From positions 1 through 33,384 of the forward strand of contig NZ_BMVV01000042.1 in NCBI RefSeq assembly GCF_014650895.1: a DNA stretch of 33,384 nt, written 5' to 3'. Source of the stretch: Streptomyces omiyaensis. GTDB lineage: Bacteria > Actinomycetota > Actinomycetes > Streptomycetales > Streptomycetaceae. Under the pieces are notes generated by a model. That model was given only the letters and a program-made list of their open reading frames with translations, did not search any database and was not told where the DNA came from. Each line of letters opens with the position of its first letter. Positions within the stretch are counted from its first letter, which is position 1. Shown in pieces: positions 9,093-16,259 of the stretch. The translations under genes were made by a program, and so were the position numbers.

Positions 9093-9557
9093 ATGGACAC
9101 TCCTGTGCCGCCCGGACCGCCGGGCCCCCCGCAGAGCTCCGGGGAGCCGCCGGCCGAGCCGCGGGTCCGCCGGCGCGACCGGCACGGCCGCGGGATGCGG
9201 GGGCCGGTCGCGCCGCCGCAGGTGCCGCTCTCCGTGAGCCGCGCGGACACCTTCCGCGATCTGGTGCTGGACTCGGTGGAACGGCTGGAGCGGCGCTGGC
9301 CGCAGCTCCAGGACGTCGAGTTCATGATCCTGGAGGTGCCGCCGGTGGGCTCGGGCGAGACGGTGCCGCTGGGCGGTTCGGTGCCGGCGGAGAAGCGGGA
9401 GCCGGCGCGGGTGGTCGTCTACCGGCGTCCGGTGGAGATCCGGTCCAAGTCGCGCGACGAGCGGGCGGTGCTGGTCCACGAGGTCGTGGTGGAGCAGGTC
9501 GCCGAGCTGCTCGGCCTCTCCCCCGAGTCGGTCGATCCCCGGTACGGGCAGGACTGA
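9093..9557 (+). CDS. Metallopeptidase-family (zincin-like) protein with altered active-site motif
   Basis: A 154-residue protein whose core (about 50-154) resembles the small zincin-like family once called DUF1025 (PF06262), known next to DUF3499 in actinobacteria. The helix that should carry HExxH reads VLVHEVVVEQVAELLG: H129 and E130 are kept, but the second His position is Val (V133), followed by E134. It may bind metal differently or be inactive. The first 45 residues are Pro/Arg-rich and unstructured. The start is uncertain. ATG 9093 or the adjacent GTG 9090 fits a leaderless promoter (TACGCT at 9078-9083, 6 bases before 9090). A GTG at 9063 is in frame but lies upstream of that -10. Confidence 0.8.
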   Translation: MDTPVPPGPPGPPQSSGEPPAEPRVRRRDRHGRGMRGPVAPPQVPLSVSRADTFRDLVLDSVERLERRWPQLQDVEFMILEVPPVGSGETVPLGGSVPAEKREPARVVVYRRPVEIRSKSRDERAVLVHEVVVEQVAELLGLSPESVDPRYGQD

Positions 9558-9626
9558 GCCCTCCGGTACGGGCGGGACCGGCGCCCGCCCGTGCGGGCGG
9601 GCGCGCCGGCCCCTGCCGGCGGGGCG

Positions 9627-11141
9627 TCAGTCGTCGAGGACCGTCAGGTCCTGGCGGGCGGTCGGGACCTGGACCGTGCCGCGGTCGTCCACCAGGGTCT
9701 GGACGGTGAACATCGGGATGCCGTCCTCCGCGACGGCGAGGGTGCGCGCCGCGTACACCGGTCCGCCGCCCGCGACCGGTTCCACGGTCAGCGCGTAGGA
9801 GCCCTTGACGCCCTTGGGGGCGAGGTCGGTCAGGACGGTCGTGGTGCCCGCCTTGAGCGGGACCGTCCGGGTGGCGGGGGTGCCGCCGCCGGTGCCGGCC
9901 GAGGCGGTGACCTTCACCTGGGCGGCGCCCTCGGGGGCGCTGAGGGTGAGGGCGGTGCCCTGGGCGCGGTTGTCGGCGACGGTGGCGCGGGCGGTGACCG
10001 GGGCCGCCGCGGGGATGAACGCCATCTCCTGCTTCGCGCCCTTGCCGCGGACGATCCGGAGCGCGGCCACGACCGGGACCGGCTTCTTGGGGTCGCTCGG
10101 GGTGAGCAGCAGCGAGGCGGCGGCGCCGCGGGTGAGGTCGGGCAGGTCGACGGAGGCGGTCATGCCGGCCTTGACGTGCAGGGACTCGGCGGCCGCCGGG
10201 ACGATCGTGCCGTTCGGGGTGACCAGCTGGATCTTCAGGTCGGCGTCGGAGTCGCCGGGGGCGAAGGCGACGAGGCGGACGCCGGTGGCGTCGCCCGGGA
10301 TGCCGGGGAGCAGGGCGCGGGCCGCCGGGTCGGCGGAGGCGGCGAGCCAGTCGCTGCCGAGGCCGTCGGTGGCGGAGCCGAGGGAGGCGCCGACCCGGCC
10401 GCTGCGGGTGGTGACGTGGGCCGTCAGGTTCTCCTGGGCGCCTCCGGTGAGGAGGGGGCCGAGGAGGACGGGGACGGTGGAGCGCGGCGGGACCTGGACG
10501 CCCTCGGGGATGGAGGTCTTCAGCTCGCCCTCGGGGCCGTACAGCTCGATGTCGGCGACGGCGAGGGTGTCGTCCGGGTTGGTGAGGTGGACGTAGTCGG
10601 AGCGGCCCTTGGCGGTGGAGGCGGCCGGGAACCAGAAGTCGGTGTCCGGGGCGGCGCAGCCGACGCCGGAGAGGCCGCGGGCGGCGCCGGCCGGGAGGAG
10701 GGTGGTCTGCTGGACGGTCCACCCGGGGGCGAGGGTGCCGGTGGCGATGCCGGCGAGGCCGTGGCCGACGGGGCCGTCGACCTGGGTGGAGACGGGTTTG
10801 CCGGGGGCGGTGACGGAGGCGGGCGCCTTGGTGTTCTTGCCCGCCGGGGCGTTCGGGTTCCCGGCGACGCCGAGGACGGCGGTGGGCTTGGCGGCCGTGT
10901 CGCCGCCGGCCGGGGCGGTGGTGCCGGGCGGGGTGTACGAGGTGACGAGCGTCTCGGCGATCTCCGAGGCGCTCGGGGCGGGGCAGAGCAGGCTGGTGCG
11001 CTCGACGGGGAGCCGGGCGGCCTGCGGTGCGGGGGCGGCGGAGGCCGCGGCGGGCTCGCCGGGGGCGGTCAGCGCGGCGAAGCCGGTGACGGCGGCGAGG
11101 GCGGTGGCGACCGCGATCAGGGAGAGGGTGGTGCGCTTCAC
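9627..11141 (-). CDS. DUF5719 family secreted or membrane-anchored protein
   Basis: A 504-residue extracytoplasmic protein. Residues 1-30 form a signal peptide or anchor (MKRTTLSLIAVATALAA then a hydrophobic run). The rest is Ala/Thr/Gly/Val-rich, beta-sandwich-like, with probable repeated Ig-like or bacuni-type segments, and ends TARQDLTVLDD. I place it in DUF5719, whose function is unknown. Its GTG start (11139-11141) overlaps the stop of the glycosyltransferase by four bases (GTGA), so the two are translationally coupled and probably made in fixed ratio. That suggests DUF5719 is an external partner of the glycosyltransferase. This is inference from gene order. Confidence 0.85.
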   Translation of the reverse strand: MKRTTLSLIAVATALAAVTGFAALTAPGEPAAASAAPAPQAARLPVERTSLLCPAPSASEIAETLVTSYTPPGTTAPAGGDTAAKPTAVLGVAGNPNAPAGKNTKAPASVTAPGKPVSTQVDGPVGHGLAGIATGTLAPGWTVQQTTLLPAGAARGLSGVGCAAPDTDFWFPAASTAKGRSDYVHLTNPDDTLAVADIELYGPEGELKTSIPEGVQVPPRSTVPVLLGPLLTGGAQENLTAHVTTRSGRVGASLGSATDGLGSDWLAASADPAARALLPGIPGDATGVRLVAFAPGDSDADLKIQLVTPNGTIVPAAAESLHVKAGMTASVDLPDLTRGAAASLLLTPSDPKKPVPVVAALRIVRGKGAKQEMAFIPAAAPVTARATVADNRAQGTALTLSAPEGAAQVKVTASAGTGGGTPATRTVPLKAGTTTVLTDLAPKGVKGSYALTVEPVAGGGPVYAARTLAVAEDGIPMFTVQTLVDDRGTVQVPTARQDLTVLDD

Positions 11142-14100
11142 TGGTTGCTGCTCCCGTCGGGACGCTGCTCGGTCTCGTGGCCCTGCGGGTAGCCGTAGCC
11201 GTAGCCGTCCGCGTAGCCGTCCTGCGGGTCGTACGTCTGCGGGTCCCGCGGGTCGTGGCCCTGGGGGGCCCGGGGGTCGTACGTCCCGGTGGCGTCGTAG
11301 CCCTGGCCCTGGTCGTAGCCCTGGCCCTGGTCGTAGCCCTGGCCCTGGTCGTAGCCCTGCGCCGGGTCGTAGCCGTGCCCCTGGTCGTACCCCTGGCCCT
11401 GGTCGTACCCCTGGGGCGCGGGGTAGCCGGTCTGCGGGTCGTAGCCCTGGTCGTAGCCCTGCTGGGGGTACGCGTACGCCTGCTGCTGGTACGGGTCCGC
11501 GGCGTACTCCTGGGCGTAGCCCTGCTGGTCGTAGGCGGCGGGGGCGTACTGCTGGGCGTAGGCCGGGTCCTGGGCGCCGGTGTCCCACTCGTCCGGTTCG
11601 GCGGTCTGCTGGCCGGGGATGGCGGGGGACTCGGCGGCGTGGCCGGCCTCGGGGAGGCCGGGGCCGTCCTCGGACGCCTCGGCGGCGGCCGCGGCGGCCT
11701 CGGCCTCGGCCGCGGCGCGCAGGCGGCGGGCGCGGCGGCCGTCGCCGTCGGTGGCCTGGGCCGGGATGGCCGCCTCCTCCTCGGGCAGGTCGTCGTCGAT
11801 CTCGCGGCGGCGGCCGGGCAGGGCGAGGACGACGAGGACGACGGCGAGGCCGAGCTGGGTCCAGATCCAGACGGTGTGCGCGAACGGCTCGTCGTAGGTG
11901 AGGTCGAGGCGGCCGCCCCCGGCGGGGAGCTGGAAGCCCTGGGCCCAGCCGTCGACGGTGGTCGGGGTGAGCGGCTCGCCGTCGAGGGTGGCGGTCCAGC
12001 CCTCGTCGGCGCGGTCGGCGACGCGCAGGACGCGGCCCGCCGGGCCGGCCGGGACGTCCGCGTGGGCCTCGACCGGCCCGGCGGGGACGAGGACCGGCTT
12101 GGCGGCCTCGCCGGCGGCGGCCGTCGCGGCGTCGGCCCTGGCGGCGGGCGGGACGATCATCACGCGGGCGATCTCGCGGTCGACGCGCCAGAGCGCGGCG
12201 CCGTCGAGCTGGCTGAGGCGGGAGATGCCGGGGGTGGTGTCGAGGACGCGGCTCATCTGGCGCGGCGAGCCGTCCTTCACGAGCACGTACCGGATGGCGA
12301 AGGCGCTCAGCTCCTGCGTCTGGTCGGCGCCGGAGCCCGCGACGAGCTTGGCGACGACGGAGTCGAGGCGGGGGTCGGGCTCGGCGGTCGCGGTCAGCTC
12401 GGCGTCGCCGAGGCGGGCGCCGGAGCCGCGGACCAGGGTGTAGTCGACCGCGCCGGGCGAGCTGCCGGAGAGCACCAGGGTGCGGGGCTGGTCCTCCTGG
12501 CCGCTCTCCTCGGCGACGAAGGCGGGGACCTGGACGGGGTCGCGGCGGGTCAGCGGGCCGTCGGCGCCGCCGATCATCCAGCCGGCGGCGGCGACGGCGG
12601 GGCCGAGGGCGCAGGCGAGGGCGATCAGCGCGGCGACGGGCTGGCGCCAGCCGAAGCCGTGGGCGGCGACGCGGCTGCGGCCGCCCTCGGCGCCGAGCAT
12701 GCCGGCGGCGATGAGGGCGGAGCCGTAGACGAGGGTGGCGGGGCCGGCCCAGCCGGTGCCGTCGGCGCCGTTGGCCAGGGCGGCGAAGAGGAGGCCGGCG
12801 AGGGCGGCGGTCCAGGCGGCGAGGACGGCGAGGCGGCGCTCCTCGCGCAGGAGCGCGGCGAGCGCGGCCAGGACCAGGCCGAGGAGGAGGAGTCCGCCGG
12901 TGGTGCCGGGGCCGCCGGGGCTGCTCGCGAGCAGGTCGACGGCGGAGGCGGTGCCGGTGCGGAGGTCGAGTCCGGCCTCGTGGAGGAAGGCGGAGGGGTC
13001 GGTCAGCAGCGAGAGCGACCAGGGGGCCAGGGCCAGGACCGGGACGCCCGCGGCGGCGAGGAAGCGGAGCCCGTACGCGGTGATGTCGTCGCGGCGGAAG
13101 GCGAGGACGCCGAGGCCGAGGAGGACCGCGAGCGGCCACACGACCGGGGTGAACGCGGTGGCGACGGTGAGCAGCAGGGCGTAGGCCCAGGTGGCGCGCC
13201 AGCTGCCGCGGTCGGGGCGGTTGAAGCCGTGGGCGGCGACGGCGGCGCGGGCGATCAGCGGGAGCAGGATCGCGAGGATCGCGGTGCCGAGCCGGCCGGT
13301 GGCGAGGGCGCCGGTGGCGGCGGGCAGGAAGGCGTAGGCGATGGCGCCCCAGGCGAGCAGGAGCCGGGAGCCGACGAGGCCGCGGGCGGCGAAGTAGGCG
13401 GTGAAGCCGGCGAGCGGGACCGAGCAGACGAGCAGGACGGTCAGCGCGGTCGAGGTGGAGCCGAGGAAGAGGGCGGAGAGCGCGGCGAGGATGCCGAGGT
13501 AGGGCGGGGCGCTCTGGGTGCCGCCGGTGCCGAGGGCGTGCCAGGCGTCCGCGTACCGGCTCCACAGCTCGGAGACGGTGTCGGGGGCGGGCAGCAGGAC
13601 GCCGCCGGCGAGGGAGCCGCCGGCGAAGAGGTTGCGGCAGGCGACGAGGGAGACGACGAGGAGGAGGGCGAAGAGGACCGGCCCGGGCTTGCGGGCGACC
13701 TTCTTCAGGCGGGCGAACTGCTCGATCTCCAGGAAGTCGGCGTCGTCGCCGCCGGGGCCGGACTCGACGGCGCCGTGGCGGGAGCCGGAGTCGGACTCGT
13801 CGCCGCCGAAGTGGGAGGCGATCTGCTCGGCGGCGGCGCGGACGGTGGCGCCGGGCGGCGGGAAGAGCGGGCGGAAGTCGCCGAGGGGGACGGCCGGGTT
13901 CTTGCGCCGCCTGCGCGCGGCGAGGATCCGCTCGGGGCGCAGCACGGTGGCGAGGAGACCGGTGATCTCGTCGACGGCCTGGCCGGGGTCCTTGCCGACC
14001 AGCAGGCCGAGGGCGCGGACCAGGGTGCCGAGGACGAGGCGGAGGAAGACGTACGGGAGGGCGCGGCCGGGGGTGTTGGCGAGCAGGGTGTAGACGGCCG

Positions 14101-14962
14101 CGGCCTTGTCGACGCGGTGCGGGCTGGCGGCGGTGCGGCCGGCGCAGTCGACGGTGCGGCGCTCGCGGGCGGATGCCTCGGCGTGCCGGAGGGCGGCGTC
14201 GGGGGCGACGAGGACGCGGTGGCCGGCGGAGTGGGCGCGCCAGCACAGGTCGACGTCGTCGCGCATCAGGGGCAGGCGGCGGTCGAAGCCGCCGAGGGCC
14301 TCGAAGACGTCGCGGCGGACGAGCATGCCGGCGGTGGAGACGGAGAGGACGGAGCGGACCTGGTCGTGCTGGCCCTGGTCCTGCTCGCGCCGGTCGAGTC
14401 CGGTCCAGCGGCGGCCGCTGCGGGCGAGGGTGACGCCGACCTCGAGGAGCTGCTTCCTGTCGTACCAGCCGCGCAGCTTGGGGCCGATGACGGCGGCGTC
14501 GTCGTCCGCGTCGGCGACGCGGAGGAGCTCGGCGAGGGCGCCGGGCTCGGGGGCGCAGTCGTCGTGGAGCAGCCAGAGCCACTGGACGGGTTCGCCGTGC
14601 GGGAGGTCGGGGAGGTCGTAGGCCTCGTCGTTCCAGGTGCGGCTGACGGGGTCCCAGCCGCTGGGGCGCTTGAGGTAGGGCAGGTCCTCGGGTCCGAGCA
14701 CGGGGGCGGTGCGGACGGCCTCGTCGACGGCGGCGCCGAAGCCGGTGCGGCGCGCGAGGTGCAGGACGCGGTCGGCGCCGATGGCGTCGGCGACGAGCTG
14801 TGCGGAGTCGTCGGCGCTGCCGGTGTCGGCGGCGATCACGCCCTGCACCGGGCGCTCCTGGGCGAGCAGCCCGGAGAGCGCGTCGGGCAGCCAGCGGGCT
14901 CCGTCGTGGGTGACGAGCACGGCGGTGACGACGTGCCTGGGGAACTCAGGAGTTGAGGACAT
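11138..14962 (-). CDS. Large membrane glycosyltransferase: GT2 domain, polytopic domain, external domain and Tyr/Gln-rich tail
   Basis: A 1274-residue protein. Residues 8-265 are a GT-A family 2 domain with VTHDGARWLPDALSGLL, ADTGSADDS (45-53), LLHDDCAPEPGAL (131-143, DD motif) and MRDDVDLCWRAH (233-244). Hydrophobic helices follow at about 427-442 and repeatedly from 488 to 795. Residues 810-1030 look external, and DEGWTATLDGEPLTP (986-1000) resembles the C-terminal fold of YfhO/GT-C proteins. A last helix (1030-1049) is followed by RRR, so the tail should be cytoplasmic. The tail has an Ala/Glu-rich helix (1078-1098) and a low-complexity region (1130-1262) built of YDQGQG-type repeats. A nucleotide-sugar donor and a lipid-linked or wall glycan acceptor are likely, but neither is identifiable. 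ATG 14960-14962 has GGAGGG upstream. Confidence 0.88.
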   Translation of the reverse strand: MSSTPEFPRHVVTAVLVTHDGARWLPDALSGLLAQERPVQGVIAADTGSADDSAQLVADAIGADRVLHLARRTGFGAAVDEAVRTAPVLGPEDLPYLKRPSGWDPVSRTWNDEAYDLPDLPHGEPVQWLWLLHDDCAPEPGALAELLRVADADDDAAVIGPKLRGWYDRKQLLEVGVTLARSGRRWTGLDRREQDQGQHDQVRSVLSVSTAGMLVRRDVFEALGGFDRRLPLMRDDVDLCWRAHSAGHRVLVAPDAALRHAEASARERRTVDCAGRTAASPHRVDKAAAVYTLLANTPGRALPYVFLRLVLGTLVRALGLLVGKDPGQAVDEITGLLATVLRPERILAARRRRKNPAVPLGDFRPLFPPPGATVRAAAEQIASHFGGDESDSGSRHGAVESGPGGDDADFLEIEQFARLKKVARKPGPVLFALLLVVSLVACRNLFAGGSLAGGVLLPAPDTVSELWSRYADAWHALGTGGTQSAPPYLGILAALSALFLGSTSTALTVLLVCSVPLAGFTAYFAARGLVGSRLLLAWGAIAYAFLPAATGALATGRLGTAILAILLPLIARAAVAAHGFNRPDRGSWRATWAYALLLTVATAFTPVVWPLAVLLGLGVLAFRRDDITAYGLRFLAAAGVPVLALAPWSLSLLTDPSAFLHEAGLDLRTGTASAVDLLASSPGGPGTTGGLLLLGLVLAALAALLREERRLAVLAAWTAALAGLLFAALANGADGTGWAGPATLVYGSALIAAGMLGAEGGRSRVAAHGFGWRQPVAALIALACALGPAVAAAGWMIGGADGPLTRRDPVQVPAFVAEESGQEDQPRTLVLSGSSPGAVDYTLVRGSGARLGDAELTATAEPDPRLDSVVAKLVAGSGADQTQELSAFAIRYVLVKDGSPRQMSRVLDTTPGISRLSQLDGAALWRVDREIARVMIVPPAARADAATAAAGEAAKPVLVPAGPVEAHADVPAGPAGRVLRVADRADEGWTATLDGEPLTPTTVDGWAQGFQLPAGGGRLDLTYDEPFAHTVWIWTQLGLAVVLVVLALPGRRREIDDDLPEEEAAIPAQATDGDGRRARRLRAAAEAEAAAAAAEASEDGPGLPEAGHAAESPAIPGQQTAEPDEWDTGAQDPAYAQQYAPAAYDQQGYAQEYAADPYQQQAYAYPQQGYDQGYDPQTGYPAPQGYDQGQGYDQGHGYDPAQGYDQGQGYDQGQGYDQGQGYDATGTYDPRAPQGHDPRDPQTYDPQDGYADGYGYGYPQGHETEQRPDGSSNQ
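11297..11350 (-). repeat. 18-bp in-frame tandem repeat in the glycosyltransferase tail
   Basis: Three perfect copies of GTAGCCCTGGCCCTGGTC (11297-11314, 11315-11332, 11333-11350), with degenerate copies on both sides (about 11351-11460). On the coding strand each copy encodes a DQGQGY unit. The perfect identity suggests recent slippage, so copy number may vary between strains. Confidence 0.85.
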
Positions 14963-15320
14963 CGAGCTACGGGCCCTCCGGCCGGGGTCGCCCGCGGGGG
15001 GCGTGGGGAGCGTCTCGGACGGAGGCCCACACTAGTGGCTGCGGCTGCGGGGCCGGGGCGGTGCGGTCGCCGGGGGCGGGTGCGCGGGAGGCCGGGCGGG
15101 GTGCGCGGGCGGTGCGCGCGGGAGGCCGGGCGGGGTGCGCGGGCGGGTCCGGTCCCGGTGGGGCGCGGCCCGTGGCGGGGGCCGGGAACAGCGAACGGTC
15201 CGCCTCCTGTGCCGGGCACGGGGACGGACCGTCGGGGTCTTCGTGGGGGTCTTCGCCGGGTTCCGCGGGCGGTGCTCCGTGAGCTTCCTCGCGGGGGGCG
15301 GTTTCCGGCCGGGGGCCGGT
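14963..15320. promoter_or_regulatory. Spacer between whiB and the glycosyltransferase: promoter and direct repeat
   Basis: A 358-base gap with no supported gene. For the leftward glycosyltransferase, TAGTGT on the minus strand (15034-15029) is a candidate -10 inside the palindrome CCACTAGTGG region. A 31-base sequence beginning GCGCGGGAGGCCGGGC is present twice, at 15082-15112 and 15116-15146. The whiB terminator lies at 15195-15232. The remainder is GC-rich with no further signal. Confidence 0.5.
15195..15232 (-). terminator. Terminator after whiB
   Basis: Inverted repeat ACGGTCCG (15195-15202) and CGGACCGT (15225-15232), with a further GTGCC/GGCAC pairing inside the loop. It lies about 90 bases past the whiB stop on the minus strand. 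Confidence 0.7.
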
Positions 15321-15584
15321 TCAGACGGCGGCCTTCTTCAGCCGGCGCCGCTCGCGCTCGGAGAGGCCTCCCCAGATGCCGAAGCGCTCGTCGTTCTGGA
15401 GCGCGTACTCCAGGCATTCGGAGCGGACTTCGCAGGCGAGGCAGACCTTCTTGGCCTCTCGGGTCGAGCCGCCCTTCTCGGGGAAGAAGGACTCGGGGTC
15501 GGTCTGGGCGCACAGCGCGCGCTCCTGCCAGCCGAGTTCCTCGTCCGCGTCCTCGACCAGCAGTTCCTGGAACAACTCGGTCAT
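15321..15584 (-). CDS. whiB: WhiB, iron-sulfur sporulation regulator
   Basis: An 87-residue WhiB-like protein, from memory nearly identical to S. coelicolor WhiB. It binds a [4Fe-4S] cluster through C25, C48, C51 and C57 (CLACEVRSEC), has the beta-turn GIWGG (69-73) and a basic DNA-contacting tail RERRRLKKAAV. With WhiA it controls the genes that stop aerial growth and start sporulation septation. The start at 15582-15584 (MTELFQELL) matches the family and has GAGGGG upstream. A longer frame starting at 15683 is rejected because that codon lies inside the -35 of the promoter. The gene is monocistronic, with its own promoter and terminator. Confidence 0.97.
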   Translation of the reverse strand: MTELFQELLVEDADEELGWQERALCAQTDPESFFPEKGGSTREAKKVCLACEVRSECLEYALQNDERFGIWGGLSERERRRLKKAAV

Positions 15585-15654
15585 CTGCGCCCCTCGTCTG
15601 TCTGTGCGTCCCGTGGTGTCGCCGTGATCGAAACGGCCGAACGACACGAGTGAA

Positions 15655-15683
15655 ATTACAAGTTCGTGCTCTGTGCGAGTCAA
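15655..15683 (-). promoter_or_regulatory. whiB promoter
   Basis: On the minus strand TTGACT (15683-15678), a 17-base spacer and TGTAAT (15660-15655) form a good housekeeping-type promoter. Transcription would start near 15648, giving a leader of about 64 bases. Confidence 0.75.
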
Positions 15684-16008
15684 GCCGAGATCTGCTATTG
15701 GGCCTCGTATTCACTCTGCGGAACCAAGCCTATGCGGAAAGTGTTCAAATCACCAAAAACGTGACACATGCCGCTGGCCGATCCCGCAGTGTCGTGCCTC
15801 CGCCCAGAAGGACGTACGAGACTTGGATCTTGTTGCGATCCAGCCATGGAAGCGATCCGGATCACAGTCCGGTCACGGACGTGCGGTCACCGGCCGCGCC
15901 CACGGGCACGACTATGGCGCCGTGTTGCCTGCTCCCGGGCTGAATAAACCTTTCTCCGGGCACCGTAACCGGATGAGGTGAAACATTACCCCCAAATCGG
16001 TCATTGAG
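15684..16008. promoter_or_regulatory. Regulatory spacer upstream of whiB and of the poly-Cys leader
   Basis: A 325-base, comparatively AT-rich region with no supported gene. A possible BldD-type box, AGTG-TTCAAA-TCACC, lies at 15740-15754. In Streptomyces whiB is a known BldD target, so this site is plausible. GTGACAC at 15761-15767 contains GACAC, the WhiA core motif. These are single short matches. Confidence 0.4.
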
Positions 16009-16038
16009 TTGACAGTCGGGTACCCCTCCCGCCACTTT
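16009..16038 (+). promoter_or_regulatory. Promoter for the poly-Cys leader and cysteine dioxygenase
   Basis: A perfect TTGACA (16009-16014), an 18-base spacer and CACTTT (16033-16038). The expected start point, about 7 bases on, falls on the A of the ATG at 16045. The leader mRNA would therefore begin with its start codon. The same CAC-type -10 with 6-7 bases to an ATG recurs before fbiA and the last LCP gene. Confidence 0.6.
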
Positions 16039-16044
16039 GGTGGC

Positions 16045-16137
16045 ATGCCAGCGACCGCAGCGCCCGCCGCGACCCACGCCCGTGGGTTCCGCCGCGCTGT
16101 CCAGGCGCGCTGTTGCTGTTGCTGTTCCGGCTGTTGA
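16045..16137 (+). CDS. Poly-cysteine leader peptide (30 aa), probable cysteine sensor
   Basis: A 30-codon frame starting MPATAAPAATHARG and ending RCCCCCSGC. Five Cys codons in a row (16111-16125) and a sixth next to the stop are far beyond chance for a protein in this genome. Four of the six are TGT, although GC-rich Streptomyces strongly prefers TGC. The ATG sits at the predicted transcription start, so translation would be leaderless. Its TGA overlaps the next ATG (TGATG, 16135-16139). Leaderless poly-Cys small frames are established cysteine-responsive attenuators in mycobacteria (work of Canestrari, Wade, Gray and colleagues). Here the downstream gene degrades cysteine, so the leader probably reports charged tRNA-Cys. 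A hairpin, ACCCAC-GCCC-GTGGGT (16072-16087), lies inside the frame. Confidence 0.75.
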   Translation: MPATAAPAATHARGFRRAVQARCCCCCSGC

Positions 16138-16259
16138 TGCCCCCGAGCTCCGGCCCCTTCCCCCAGCGTCACCCTGCGTCACCCGAGTCACCCGTACGAC
16201 CCCCGTGCCGTGACCCCCCACCGCTCTTCGTTTCTGCTGAGGAACAACCCCGCCCATGA
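16137..16259 (+). CDS. Small coupling frame (40 aa) bridging the poly-Cys leader and the dioxygenase
   Basis: A 40-codon frame whose ATG overlaps the stop of the poly-Cys leader (TGATG) and whose TGA overlaps the start of the dioxygenase (ATGA, 16256-16259). The peptide is Pro-rich (MPPSSGPFPQ to EEQPRP) and its third-position G/C content is only moderate (about 26 of 40), so the product itself may not matter. It could serve to carry ribosomes from the leader to the dioxygenase start. Its 3' end contains the dioxygenase ribosome-binding site GAGGAA (16239-16244). It may also be a coincidence of frame. Both junctions were checked base by base. Confidence 0.45.
   Translation: MPPSSGPFPQRHPASPESPVRPPCRDPPPLFVSAEEQPRP

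Noticed and set aside
5078..9709. Very long rightward open frame (over 1500 codons)
   Set aside because: Antisense to manA-side genes with recognised proteins. It arises from GC-rich codons read backwards and has low-complexity Gly/Val/Asp/Glu composition.
11177..14956. Rightward open frame of about 1259 codons opposite the glycosyltransferase
   Set aside because: Shadow of the real gene. Composition is Gly/Ala/Glu/Val without domains.
15585..15683. N-terminal extension of WhiB by 33 residues
   Set aside because: The upstream start lies in the -35 element of a good promoter, and the shorter 87-residue form matches the family.
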